A stretch of 64,000 nt of DNA, from assembly GCA_002483135.1 (NCBI GenBank), contig DLHI01000026.1:124001-188000 (forward strand), given 5' to 3'. This DNA comes from Hyphomonadaceae bacterium UBA7672. GTDB lineage: Bacteria > Pseudomonadota > Alphaproteobacteria > Caulobacterales > Hyphomonadaceae. Below, one piece after another: positions 16,368 to 25,375 of this stretch (position 1 is its first letter; each line of letters begins with the position of its first letter). A program made the translations under genes and the position numbers. The notes beneath the pieces were generated by a model that saw only the letters and a list, made by a program, of their open reading frames with translations, was not told where the DNA came from and did not search any database.

Positions 16368-18059
16368 TCAGTCTTCCTTCTTGGCCTGTTTCAGGGCCGC
16401 GCCGAGGATGTCGCCCAGCGAAGCGCCCGAGTCGGCCGAACCGTACTGTTCGACGGCTTCCTTCTCGTCCTTGATCTCCATCGCCTTGATCGACAGCGAG
16501 ACCTTGCGGCCCGCCTTGTCGAACGCGGTGACGAGAGCGTCTACCTTGTCGCCCACGGCGAAACGCTCCGGACGCTGGTCGCCGCGATCGCGCGCGAGGT
16601 CAGCCTTGCGGATGAAGCCCTTGAGGGCGCCGTCCGCGATCGACACTTCGATGCCGCCCGTCGTGATCTCGGTCACAGTCGTGGTGACGATCGAGTTCTT
16701 GCGCAGGTCGATCGACTCGGTCGGGTCCTGGCTGAGCTGCTTGATGCCCAGCGAGATACGCTCCTTCTCGATGTCGATATCAAGAACGCGGGCCGTGACG
16801 TTGTCGCCCTTGTTGTACTTCTTGATCGCTTCCTCGCCGGGAACATTCCAGTCGATGTCGTTGATGTGGACCATGCCATCCAGATCCGGGCCGAGGCCGA
16901 CGAAGAGGCCGAACTCGGTGATGCCGCGGACTTCGCCTTCGATGTTCGTGCCGATCGGGTGTTCGGCCATGAAGGCTTCCCACGGGTTGTTCATGACCTG
17001 CTTGAGGCCCAGCGAGATGCGGCGCTTCTCGGCGTCCACATCCAGCACCATCACGTCCACTTCCTGCGAAGAGGAGATGATCTTGCCGGGGTGGACGTTC
17101 TTCTTGGTCCACGACATTTCGGAGACGTGGATCAGGCCTTCAACGCCGTCTTCCAGTTCAACAAACGCGCCGTAGTCGGTGATGTTGGTGACGCGGCCTG
17201 TCAGCTTGGCGCCGACCGGGTATTTGGCGGAGACGCCATCCCACGGATCTGTCATCAGCTGTTTCATGCCGAGCGAGATGCGCTGTGTATCCGGGTTGAT
17301 CTTGATGATCTGGACTTCGACTTCCTGGCCAACTTCCACAACCTGAGACGGGTGCGACACGCGCTTCCAGCTCATGTCGGTGACGTGCAGCAGGCCATCG
17401 ATGCCGCCCAGGTCCACGAAAGCGCCGTAGTCGGTGATGTTCTTGACGACGCCCTTGCGACGCTCCCCTTCGGCCATGTTGCCCACGATCTCGGCGCGCT
17501 GTTCCGCACGCGACTCTTCGAGCACGGCGCGACGCGAAACAACGATGTTGCCGCGCGGACGGTCCATCTTGAGGATGGCGAAGGGCTGGGACTGACCCAT
17601 CAGCGGGCCGACGTCGCGGATCGGACGGATGTCGACCTGACTTCCCGGCAGGAAGGCGTTGACGCCGCCGAGGTCGACGGTGAAGCCGCCTTTGACGCGG
17701 CCGACGATCGTGCCTTTGACGGTCTCTTTCTTCTCGGACAGGCGCTCAAGGCGCGTCCAGGCTTCTTCACGCTTGGCCTTGTCGCGCGACAGAACCGCGT
17801 CTCCGAGCGCGTTCTCGATGCGCTCCAGGTAGACTTCGACGATTGCGCCAACCGTGGGCTGCGTCTCGTCAGCGGCGAATTCGCGGCTCGGGATGCGGCC
17901 TTCGGTTTTCAGGCCGACGTCGACGGTGACGAAGTCGCTGCCAACTGCAGTGACCGTGGCGGGGACGACCCGGCCTTCGATCATGGCGGAGCCGGCAAAG
18001 CTCTCTTCGAGTAGGGCGGCAAAATCGTCGGTAGACGGGTTCATGGTTGCGACAGGCAT
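16368..18059 (-). CDS. rpsA: 30S ribosomal protein S1
   Basis: S1 binds mRNA leader regions on the 30S subunit. The 563-residue protein has six S1 repeats; the repeat units show ITDYGAFVDLGGIDGLLH and ITDYGAFVELEDGVEGLIH patterns (GAFV...GLIH). The ATG at 18059 is chosen because GGAG lies five bases upstream, whereas the ATG at 18044 and the far-upstream start have no such site. It belongs to the aroA-cmk-rpsA-ihfB set, but two plus-strand genes and a minus-strand hypothetical gene now separate it from cmk. Confidence 0.97.
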   Translation of the reverse strand: MPVATMNPSTDDFAALLEESFAGSAMIEGRVVPATVTAVGSDFVTVDVGLKTEGRIPSREFAADETQPTVGAIVEVYLERIENALGDAVLSRDKAKREEAWTRLERLSEKKETVKGTIVGRVKGGFTVDLGGVNAFLPGSQVDIRPIRDVGPLMGQSQPFAILKMDRPRGNIVVSRRAVLEESRAEQRAEIVGNMAEGERRKGVVKNITDYGAFVDLGGIDGLLHVTDMSWKRVSHPSQVVEVGQEVEVQIIKINPDTQRISLGMKQLMTDPWDGVSAKYPVGAKLTGRVTNITDYGAFVELEDGVEGLIHVSEMSWTKKNVHPGKIISSSQEVDVMVLDVDAEKRRISLGLKQVMNNPWEAFMAEHPIGTNIEGEVRGITEFGLFVGLGPDLDGMVHINDIDWNVPGEEAIKKYNKGDNVTARVLDIDIEKERISLGIKQLSQDPTESIDLRKNSIVTTTVTEITTGGIEVSIADGALKGFIRKADLARDRGDQRPERFAVGDKVDALVTAFDKAGRKVSLSIKAMEIKDEKEAVEQYGSADSGASLGDILGAALKQAKKED

Positions 18060-18249
18060 CAAGGCTCCAATGGATTTGATAATTTCAGGCCGGCCGGTTG
18101 CCCCGGCGGTCTCGTCGCGTTGTGCGACGTGAGTTCGGATTTCCGCGGGAAAGCTGGGGATTTCGCGGCTCGAACCGGTTTGGCCGGCATGGCTGCGAGA
18201 GCTGTCCACAAGGCGGGAGCGGGTCTCTAGTCGCTGAACCCCCGCAGAG

Positions 18250-18681
18250 TCAAGCTTTGGCGCTTCCCAGGCTGGGGGGCGAATCTTCGGTACCTTGGTC
18301 GGAAGACACCACCGCTTTTTGCCGACGGAGCTCAGCTGAATGACCCAACGCTTCGCAAAGCTTGGCCAAAGCCATTAGGCCGGAGCCCAAGACGAAAAGG
18401 ACGAACTTCGTAGCAGGAATCCAATCAATCCCGGCGACATTGGGTTCGTAGACTTCGCCATAGTAGCGCATGAAATCTGAGTACTGCTCCTGGCTCATCG
18501 GCTGCCCAGTGTTGATTGAGTTGGCGATCATGCGGAGTTGCTCGGTCAAACTCCCCATCATCACTCCGAACTCAATCCGCTCGACTCCTCGCTCAAGCAA
18601 CAGCTCCCATCCCGTCGCTACTAGAACGAAGGCGAGCCCAACGAACTCAAAGTATTTGTAAGGCAATGGACGTTGGAACAT
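18250..18681 (-). CDS. Hypothetical membrane protein
   Basis: I do not recognise this 143-residue protein. It has a hydrophobic segment near residues 13-29 and a second near 92-108, separated by a polar region of about 60 residues with many Met, Gln and Tyr. The C-terminal tail is charged. Base composition looks less GC-rich than in neighbouring genes, suggesting recent arrival. It lies about 190 bases upstream of the rpsA start on the same strand. Confidence 0.6.
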   Translation of the reverse strand: MFQRPLPYKYFEFVGLAFVLVATGWELLLERGVERIEFGVMMGSLTEQLRMIANSINTGQPMSQEQYSDFMRYYGEVYEPNVAGIDWIPATKFVLFVLGSGLMALAKLCEALGHSAELRRQKAVVSSDQGTEDSPPSLGSAKA

Positions 18682-18757
18682 GTTCGCCCTCTAGATGGTC
18701 TCGGATGGTCTCCCATGCATAGAGCATCGGACTACGGATGAAAGTGTAAGGTCACTC

Positions 18758-19612
18758 ATGAAATCTGTCGTCGTCACAGGCGCATCGACCGGCATTGGCT
18801 GGGGCTGCGTGAAGGTGCTCACGGGCAAGGGCTTTCACGTATATGGCAGCGTCCGGAAACAGGCCGACGCCGACCGCCTTTCGAAGGAATTCGGCGCGGC
18901 TTTCACGCCTCTCCTGTTCGACGTCACGGACGAGGCCGCCGTCCACGCCGCCGCCCGCGAGGTCGCCGCGAAGCTTGGGGGCGAGACGCTCGCTGGTCTC
19001 GTCAACAATGCCGGCATCGCAAATCCCGGCCCGCTGCTCCATGTCGGGATCGACAGTTTCCGCCAGCAGATGGAAGTGAACGTCACGGGCCAGCTGATCG
19101 TCACCCAGGCATTTGCACAGCTTCTCGGTGCAACGCCCGACGCGAAGGGCAAGACGCCCGGCCGCATCTGCATGATGAGCTCTGTTGGCGGCAAGGTCGG
19201 CATGCCCTTCGTCGGCCCCTACAACACATCAAAATTCGCGCTCGAGGGGCTGTCGGAATCGCTGCGCCGCGAACTGATGATCTACGGGGTGGACGTGATC
19301 GTCATCGCCCCCGGCGCCATTGCCACGCCGATATGGGACAAGGCCGACGCGATCGACGTCTCGCGATACGCCAACACGCCGTTCGCGAAATCGCTCAACA
19401 TGGTGAAGGGCTACATGCTGGATATGGGCAAGAAGGGCTTCCCGCCCGAACGCATCGGCGAAATCGTCCACACCGCCCTCACGGCCGCCAAGCCGAAGAC
19501 CCGTTATATCGCGACGCCCGATCCCTTCGGCAACTGGATGAGCAACCACATGCCCAAACGCATGGTCGACAATACCATTGCCAAACGCCTCGGGCTCACG
19601 CGCGGATCGTGA
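18758..19612 (+). CDS. SDR-family oxidoreductase
   Basis: This is a classical short-chain dehydrogenase/reductase of 284 residues. The cofactor loop is TGASTGIG (7-14), NNAG is near 83-86, and the catalytic pair is Tyr155 and Lys159 in YNTSK. Arg at 33-34 after the second strand (SVRK) suggests NADP(H) preference. The long C-terminal extension with NHMPKRM is like dehydrogenases acting on retinol or steroid-like lipids. The ATG at 18758 is the first codon that begins the Rossmann strand directly. It is on the opposite strand to the rpsA cluster. Substrate unknown. Confidence 0.9.
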   Translation: MKSVVVTGASTGIGWGCVKVLTGKGFHVYGSVRKQADADRLSKEFGAAFTPLLFDVTDEAAVHAAAREVAAKLGGETLAGLVNNAGIANPGPLLHVGIDSFRQQMEVNVTGQLIVTQAFAQLLGATPDAKGKTPGRICMMSSVGGKVGMPFVGPYNTSKFALEGLSESLRRELMIYGVDVIVIAPGAIATPIWDKADAIDVSRYANTPFAKSLNMVKGYMLDMGKKGFPPERIGEIVHTALTAAKPKTRYIATPDPFGNWMSNHMPKRMVDNTIAKRLGLTRGS

Positions 19613-19781
19613 ACGCGCACGCCGACCTCGGGCCCGGCTTGCCTCCGAACAGACAGTCACGCAGGCCCGTTTGCCGCCGCCCGACACCATGCCGCTGACC
19701 GGCGGGCTGAGTGGCTGCAAAGTGCGGTTGCCCATCTCCCCCACTAGACAAATGCAGTCAGGCGGTTTCACCCTGTCGGCC

Positions 19782-20924
19782 ATGACAAATCTTACACAGC
19801 GCGTTGATGCCGCCGTCACATCCGCCCTCAATGACAAGCGCATTGTCGGCGCCGTAATTGCCGTGATGCGGGATGGCGAGGTCGCCCATTTCAAGGCTTA
19901 TGGGCAGTCCGACCGCGAGGCGGGCCGGGCCATGAAGGAAGACGATATCTTCCGCCTTGCCTCCATTACCAAGCCGATCGTCACCGCAGCGGCGATGCGG
20001 ATGATAGAACTTGGAAAGCTCTCGCTTGGCAGCGCCGTCACCGACTTCCTGCCCGCGTTCAAGCCGAAGGCGCCGGATGGCTCGACGCCCACCATCACCA
20101 TCCACCATCTGCTCACCCATACTTCGGGCCTTTCCTACGACTTCCTTCAGCCGCTCGACGGCCCCTACAATACTCTACCCGTTTCCGCCGGCATCGACGG
20201 TGACTTCACGATGGAGGAAAATCTCGACCGGATGGTGCAGGCAGGACTCACCTTCCCGCCCGGCGCGATGTGGCTCTATTCCGTCGCCACCGACGTACTC
20301 GGCGCCATTCTCGCAAAGATCGAAGGCACGGACGTTGAAGGCGTCGTGAACAAATATATCACCGGCCCGATGGCGATGACTGACACGTCCTTTCACGTCA
20401 CCGACGCCGCGCGTCTGGTACAGCCCTACTCCAATGCCGCGCCCGAACCCGTGCGCATCGGCGACAATTTCAAGCAGCCCTTCGTTCCCGGCTGCGGCCC
20501 GATCAATCTCGGCGTGTCACGCGCCTTCAACCGCAACGCCTTCCAGGGCGGCGGCGGCTGCATGAACGGCAAGGCGATGGACATTGTCCGAATGCTCGAC
20601 GCTATCCGCGCCGGCGGCGCGCCGATCCTGTCGGAAGCCACGACGAAGCAGATGATGACGAATCAGATCGGTCCGCTGCGCATCCTGTTCGATCCCACGG
20701 GCAATACGGCCTTCGGCTATGGCGGCTCGATCCTGCTCGATCCCGCCGCCTCCGGCTCGTTCCTGTCGCCGGGCTCATGGCAATGGGGCGGCGTCTGGGG
20801 TCACTCCTGGTTCGTGGATCCCGTACGCAAGCTGACAATCGTCAATCTCACCAACACAACGCTCGAAGGCATGTCCGGCCAGCTGCCGCGCGATGTGCAG
20901 CAGGCGGCGGTGGGTGGGACCTAA
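19782..20924 (+). CDS. Serine hydrolase, class C beta-lactamase/esterase family
   Basis: The protein has 380 residues from the chosen ATG. The nucleophile motif is SITK (Ser61, Lys64) in FRLASITKP, followed by LLTHTSGLSYDF and the second active-site segment WLYSVATDVLG, in which Tyr takes the YxN position. This pattern suits EstB-like esterases more than true beta-lactamases. No signal peptide is seen. The open frame extends upstream to 19578, overlapping the SDR gene, but homology starts near 19782; the start is moderately uncertain. Its stop overlaps the cmk stop by four bases. Confidence 0.88.
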   Translation: MTNLTQRVDAAVTSALNDKRIVGAVIAVMRDGEVAHFKAYGQSDREAGRAMKEDDIFRLASITKPIVTAAAMRMIELGKLSLGSAVTDFLPAFKPKAPDGSTPTITIHHLLTHTSGLSYDFLQPLDGPYNTLPVSAGIDGDFTMEENLDRMVQAGLTFPPGAMWLYSVATDVLGAILAKIEGTDVEGVVNKYITGPMAMTDTSFHVTDAARLVQPYSNAAPEPVRIGDNFKQPFVPGCGPINLGVSRAFNRNAFQGGGGCMNGKAMDIVRMLDAIRAGGAPILSEATTKQMMTNQIGPLRILFDPTGNTAFGYGGSILLDPAASGSFLSPGSWQWGGVWGHSWFVDPVRKLTIVNLTNTTLEGMSGQLPRDVQQAAVGGT

Positions 20925-21553
20925 CGTTTCGCCTTGCGCTTCGCCTCGACGATCTCGACTGCCCTGGCGAGGCATTCATCCGGCGTCATGCGCGTGGTGT
21001 CGATCCAGATCGCATCATCCGCCGGTTTCATCGGCGCGTCCTTGCGCTGCGAGTCGCGCGCGTCGCGTTCCTTGAGCTGCACAAGCACAGCGCCCTGCGT
21101 CGTCGCCTCGCCCATCCCCGACAGTTCCAGAAACCGCCGCCGCGCGCGCTCTTCCACCGACGCATCCACCCACAGCTTCACATCCGCATCCGGTGCGATC
21201 ACCGTGCCGATGTCGCGCCCGTCCAGCACCGCCCCACCCTCACGTTTGGCGAACTTCCGCTGCAAGTCGAACAGCGCCCGGCGCACATCTCCCAGCACCG
21301 CAACGATGGACGCCGCAGCCCCTACGCCCGCAGTGCGCAGCTCCCTTTCGTCGAAACGCGCAGGGTCGATGCCCGCCGCAATCGCCGCACAGGAGGCCTC
21401 GTCAGCGAGCTCCACGCCCGCATCCATCGCCGCCTTGCCCACTGCCCGGTAGAGCAGCCCGGTGTCGAGATGCGGCAGGCCGTAGCGAGCGGCCAGCCGC
21501 TTGGCCAGCGTGCCCTTGCCCGATGACGTCGTGCCGTCGATTGCGATTATCAT
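20921..21553 (-). CDS. cmk: Cytidylate kinase
   Basis: Cmk phosphorylates CMP and dCMP. The 210-residue protein has the P-loop GTTSSGKGTLAKR (about 7-19), HLDTGLLYRAV, and LDGRDIGTV, the CMP-binding strand. It starts three bases after the aroA stop, so aroA and cmk form an operon. The usual downstream partner rpsA is 2.9 kb away behind inserted genes. Confidence 0.96.
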   Translation of the reverse strand: MIIAIDGTTSSGKGTLAKRLAARYGLPHLDTGLLYRAVGKAAMDAGVELADEASCAAIAAGIDPARFDERELRTAGVGAAASIVAVLGDVRRALFDLQRKFAKREGGAVLDGRDIGTVIAPDADVKLWVDASVEERARRRFLELSGMGEATTQGAVLVQLKERDARDSQRKDAPMKPADDAIWIDTTRMTPDECLARAVEIVEAKRKAKR

Positions 21554-21556
21554 GGC

Positions 21557-22882
21557 CTACGCCTTCTCAATATCCGCGCCGAGGCCCGCCATGTGGTCGA
21601 AGAATTCAGGATAACTGGTGGCGATCATTGCGATGTCGTCCACCGACACCGGCGATTTCGCCGCCGAACCCATCACCAGGGCCGACATGGCGATGCGGTG
21701 GTCGTGGCGGGCTTCCACCAGGCCGCCGCCGGGAACGCCAAGCGCGCCAAGCCCGGTCACGATGAACCCATCGGGCAGTTCCTCCACCGCCACGCCATTC
21801 ACGGCCAGCATGGCGCAGATCGCCTTGATCCGATCGCTTTCCTTGACACGCAGCTCGGCCGCGCCCGTCACTTTTGTCCGACCCTCGGCGAAAGAGGCCA
21901 GAACGGCAAAGATCGGCAATTCGTCGATCATTGACGGCACCAGGGCCGGATCAAGGGCGATGCCTTTGAGGCGCGAGGCCGACGCAATCACGCGCACAGT
22001 CTCCTCGCCCGTCGCCTGCCCATCACCCTCGACGCGCAGGACGCCTCCCATTTCGCTTGCTGCATCGAGGAAGCCGGTGCGCGTGCGGTTGTCGAGCATG
22101 CCCGTGACGCTCGCCTCGCCCTCGCCCGCGATCAGCGCCATGGCGATCGCGAAGGCCGCCGAAGATGGATCGCCTGCTACCGATGCGCCGCGGATCGCCT
22201 TCAGCGACTGGCCACCCTTCACCGATACAACTGGGCCACCCTCGTCGCGCGCCTCAACACCAACCTCTACGCCAAACGCGCGCAGCATGCGCTCGGTGTG
22301 GTCGCGCGTGGCTTCCTTCTCCTCCACCATCGTGAGACCATCGGCGCGCAGACCGGCGAGCATGATCGCGGACTTCACCTGCGCCGATGCTTCCGGCGGG
22401 GCATAGCGGATCGCTTTCAGCTTCCCGCCCGTCAGCACGGCCGGCAGCCGCCCCCCTGGCGCGGTATCAGCCTTAAGCCCCATTTCGCGCAGCGGCTTCA
22501 GCACCCGCTCCATCGGCCGCGAGGACAACGAGGCGTCGCCCACGAAGCGCGCCGTCACGGCATGGCCGGCGACCAGCCCCATCATGAGCCGGGCGCCAGT
22601 GCCGGAATTGCCGAAATCGAGATCGCCGGCAGGAGTTGCAAAGCCCCGTGCGCCGACGCCGTCCACAGTCCAGGCCCCCTGTCCGGTGCGTTCCACCCCG
22701 GCGCCGAGCGCCTTCACGGCCCGCGCCGTGTTGAGCACGTCCTCCCCCTCGAGCAGGCCCGTTATGGTCGATTCGCCATGGGCGACGGCGGCCATCATGA
22801 CCGCCCTGTGCGAGCAGGACTTGTCCCCCGGCGCGCGGGTCGATCCGGCTATCCGGCCAACGGGTCTGGATGTCGCGCGCAT
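21557..22882 (-). CDS. aroA: 3-phosphoshikimate 1-carboxyvinyltransferase (EPSP synthase)
   Basis: AroA joins shikimate-3-phosphate and phosphoenolpyruvate in aromatic amino acid synthesis. The 441-residue protein has APGDKSCSHRAV near the N-terminus, DFGNSGTGARLMMG (the LGNAGTA-type loop), TRDHTERML and the C-terminal KESDRI and DHRIAM segments. The GNSGTG and SCSH variants resemble the class II enzyme group seen in Agrobacterium, which has altered glyphosate affinity. I cannot assign tolerance from sequence alone. It is the first gene of the aroA-cmk pair. Confidence 0.96.
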   Translation of the reverse strand: MRATSRPVGRIAGSTRAPGDKSCSHRAVMMAAVAHGESTITGLLEGEDVLNTARAVKALGAGVERTGQGAWTVDGVGARGFATPAGDLDFGNSGTGARLMMGLVAGHAVTARFVGDASLSSRPMERVLKPLREMGLKADTAPGGRLPAVLTGGKLKAIRYAPPEASAQVKSAIMLAGLRADGLTMVEEKEATRDHTERMLRAFGVEVGVEARDEGGPVVSVKGGQSLKAIRGASVAGDPSSAAFAIAMALIAGEGEASVTGMLDNRTRTGFLDAASEMGGVLRVEGDGQATGEETVRVIASASRLKGIALDPALVPSMIDELPIFAVLASFAEGRTKVTGAAELRVKESDRIKAICAMLAVNGVAVEELPDGFIVTGLGALGVPGGGLVEARHDHRIAMSALVMGSAAKSPVSVDDIAMIATSYPEFFDHMAGLGADIEKA

Positions 22883-22998
22883 TGGGCTTTCAGGCCTTGT
22901 GAACAGGGGTTCTGGCCACTATCTGGCCCGCGAAACATGAGCGCTTTACAGCCTCGCGCAGACATGGCAAGCGCCGACCCAAGCATGGGGAAATAACC

Positions 22999-23514
22999 TT
23001 GGCGAATGATGAGCTTGGCGGAAAGCATGTGTGCGCGAACTGCGGCGCCAGATTCTATGATCTCGGAAAGCTTCCGCCCACCTGTCCAAAATGCGGAACG
23101 GTCGCGGAGGTAGCCGTCGAACCGGCCAAGCCGAAGCGCGCGGCCGCGAAGCCGAAACCCAAGGCCAAGCCCGCCGCTGTCTCCAAGGCATCCTCGCGCG
23201 ACGAAGACGAGGATGATGAGGACGAAGACGACGAGGAAGAGGACGAAGACGACCTCGACGACGAAGACGAAGACGATGCCGACGAGGAAGAAGACGACGA
23301 GGAAGAGGAAGAAGACGAAGAAGTCGCCGTTCTCAAGGGCGATGATGACGATCTTGACGACGACTTCGACGATGACGACGATGACGACGACGATGATGAT
23401 GACGACGACCTCGACGACGAGGACGAGGACGACGACCTGACCGTCATCGACGAGGACGAGTTCGAGGACGACGATCTCGAAGTCGAAGACGGCGATGAGG
23501 AAGAGAGCCGCTAG
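22999..23514 (+). CDS. FYDLN-acid family protein (TIGR02300)
   Basis: The 171-residue protein has two parts. Residues 1-40 are a zinc ribbon with CANC and CPKC pairs around ARFYDLG, the family signature. After a Lys/Ala/Pro linker, residues from about 72 to the end are almost entirely Asp and Glu. The start is TTG at 22999; the family opening is short, so no longer start is needed. The family is conserved in Alphaproteobacteria with no known function. It lies divergent from aroA and just before tRNA-Ala. The acidic tail could bind basic proteins or metal, which is only an inference. Confidence 0.88.
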   Translation: MANDELGGKHVCANCGARFYDLGKLPPTCPKCGTVAEVAVEPAKPKRAAAKPKPKAKPAAVSKASSRDEDEDDEDEDDEEEDEDDLDDEDEDDADEEEDDEEEEEDEEVAVLKGDDDDLDDDFDDDDDDDDDDDDDDLDDEDEDDDLTVIDEDEFEDDDLEVEDGDEEESR

Positions 23515-23536
23515 GCTTGTTCCTTCTGAAATTGAA

Positions 23537-23565
23537 AGGGCCCGCGATGATTTCGCGGGCCTTTT
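23537..23565 (+). terminator. Terminator of the FYDLN-acid gene
   Basis: A GC-rich hairpin (arms GGCCCGCGA-type and TCGCGGGCC, with one bulged base) starts about 20 bases after the stop codon. It is followed by TTTTGCTTTT, a clear intrinsic terminator. Confidence 0.85.
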
Positions 23566-23667
23566 GCTTTTGGGGGAAGCGCCTCGCTTGCCGAGCTGGA
23601 GCGGGCTGGACCGGCTACGCGCCTTTCGCTTCGCAGCGGCGGCCTTCACTTATTTTGTTCGGAAGGC

Positions 23668-23743
<76 letters not shown>

Positions 23744-23882
23744 ACTTGCCGTGGTTCGGGCGTCCGTTGCCGGGTGGCCCGTTTTGGGAGCGCGTTGCTT
23801 ATACTGTGACTCCCCGGTGATCAAGCGGGTAAAAGCTGGGCTTTTCGGGGCTTCTCGTCACGCCCCGCCGTCCGGAGGGAGT

Positions 23883-24395
23883 TCAGGCCGCGTCGCTGGC
23901 CGAGTCGGGCGCCAGGATCGCCAGCACGGTTTCCGACGTCTGCGCCTGGCGCAGGGCCGTGCGGATACGTTCCTGCCGGAAAACCCGCGCCGCGCGCGCC
24001 AGCGCCCGCAAATGGTCCGCGCCGGAATCGGTTGGGGCCAGCAGCATGAAGATCAGGTCAGCGGGCCGCTCGTCGATCGCCTCGAAATCCGCCGGCTCAA
24101 GCAGGCGGGCAAAACCGGCCACAGGCCGCGACAGCGTTGCGATGCGTGCGTGCGGTATCGCCACGCCCTCGCCCACCCCGGTCGATCCCAGGCGCTCGCG
24201 CTCCAGCACAGCGTCGTGGACCAGCCGCGGATCAAGCCCGAGCGCCCTGGCCATCATGGCCGACAATTCGGACAATACCTGCTTCTTCCCCTGCCAGCGC
24301 GCACGGGGCGCCACCGCTCCCGGCAGCAGGAGATCGCCGAGGCTTGGCGCGACCATGGGGTTGGACGGAAGGGGGGTGGGATCGGAGCCAGCCAT
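23883..24395 (-). CDS. ptsN: PTS IIA-like nitrogen-regulatory protein PtsN
   Basis: PtsN is the terminal phosphoacceptor of the nitrogen PTS relay (EI-Ntr, NPr, IIA-Ntr) and controls potassium and stress responses. It has 170 residues from the ATG at 24395, chosen because GGAG lies seven bases upstream. The active-site His is in GVAIPHARI. The N-terminal helix LGDLLLPGAV is typical. It follows hpf and rpoN on the same strand, the usual sigma-54 neighbourhood. Confidence 0.93.
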   Translation of the reverse strand: MAGSDPTPLPSNPMVAPSLGDLLLPGAVAPRARWQGKKQVLSELSAMMARALGLDPRLVHDAVLERERLGSTGVGEGVAIPHARIATLSRPVAGFARLLEPADFEAIDERPADLIFMLLAPTDSGADHLRALARAARVFRQERIRTALRQAQTSETVLAILAPDSASDAA

Positions 24396-24544
24396 CAGCG
24401 TGCTCCACCCGGAACGGAAAGACTGCAAAGCATAACTCTACTACGCCCCTCTCGAGGGTGCGCCCTTGTGCCCGATGGGGGCCAGCATATCGCGCGGACA
24501 AGCGAACGCATCAAGCGGCGACGTCCCTATCGCAAAATCATCTG

Positions 24545-24591
24545 CAAAAACTCAGCCGGGCAAAAACTCAGCCGGGCAAAAACTTAGCGGG
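24545..24591. repeat. Three tandem copies of a 16-base unit
   Basis: The unit CAAAAACTCAGCCGGG occurs perfectly at 24545-24560 and 24561-24576. A third copy at 24577-24591 has a substitution and a one-base deletion. It lies just after the hpf stop, between hpf and ptsN. No role is evident; it may be slippage-prone and variable between strains. Confidence 0.9.
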
Positions 24592-24597
24592 AAAGAA

Positions 24598-25188
24598 TCA
24601 GCCGTCCTTGCCAGGGTCAACCCAGCCGACGTTACCGTCCGCCCTTCGGTAAACCATGTTGAGCCTTCCATGGGCTGCGTTGCGGAACATAAGTGCTGGA
24701 GAATCCGCCAGTTCCAGCTGCATCACCGCCATCGAAACGGTCAGCGTCCGGATCGCCATGTCCGATTCTGCGACAATTGCCGGGGAATCCCCCGAAGCGG
24801 CTTCCGCGGCCGGAGCGTCATCGGGAGCATCTGATTCATCCGTCGGGAGAATGATCCGCTCGAAGCCGACTTCTGCGACGCCATTCTCCTTGCCGCGATG
24901 ATCGCGCAGGCGGTTCTTGTAGCGGCGCACGCGTTTCTCGATCTTGTCGAGCGCCATCTCGAACGCCTGGTATCCATCGTCTCCCTCACCATGCGCCTGC
25001 AGCGTGACGCCGGACGGCAAGTGAATCGAACAATCGACATTGAAGGCCCAGCCAGGCTTGGAAACCGTCACGAAGGCTTCGCCGGTCCGGTTGAAGTACT
25101 TCGATACCCGCGACTCGAGACCAAAGGCTATGCGTTCCTGAAGCGCTGCACCGACTTCAAGCTTCTTGCCTGCGACCTGGACTTGCAA
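24598..25188 (-). CDS. hpf: Ribosome hibernation promoting factor, long form
   Basis: HPF binds stationary-phase ribosomes and, in the long form, dimerises them into 100S particles. The 196-residue protein has the N-terminal S30AE domain (LQVQVAGKKLEVG to YKNRLRDH) and a C-terminal dimerisation domain (MQLELADSPALMFRNA and NVGWVDP). The start is a TTG at 25188, where the conserved domain begins, with GAGGAG six bases upstream. An upstream ATG at 25260 would add 24 residues not found in the family. It is downstream of rpoN and upstream of ptsN. Confidence 0.95.
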   Translation of the reverse strand: MQVQVAGKKLEVGAALQERIAFGLESRVSKYFNRTGEAFVTVSKPGWAFNVDCSIHLPSGVTLQAHGEGDDGYQAFEMALDKIEKRVRRYKNRLRDHRGKENGVAEVGFERIILPTDESDAPDDAPAAEAASGDSPAIVAESDMAIRTLTVSMAVMQLELADSPALMFRNAAHGRLNMVYRRADGNVGWVDPGKDG

Positions 25189-25375
25189 TTGGGGCTCCTC
25201 ATTCCTGATCCGCGCTGATGAGTTGCGCGCAGCTGGCCCGACCTCACTGATACATATCAAGATTGGGATCAGGCAGCGCGAAGGTCAACGGCCCAACAGC
25301 GTCGTAGACGCGTAATGCTCAGTACTGCGAGGAGGTTGCATTCATCCGCCCGCTGCTCGCAGGCGCCGCATGAAT

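Noticed and set aside
22999..23120. Zinc-ribbon part of the FYDLN-acid gene as a transposon-type ribbon
   Set aside because: The FYDL signature and gene context fit the TIGR02300 family; no transposase features are present.
23055..23447. A poly-Ser open frame on the minus strand
   Set aside because: It is the reverse complement of the Asp/Glu tail of the FYDLN-acid gene.
23200..23510. GA-rich repetitive DNA that might look like a CRISPR or tandem array
   Set aside because: There are no regular spacers; the pattern comes from Asp/Glu codons.
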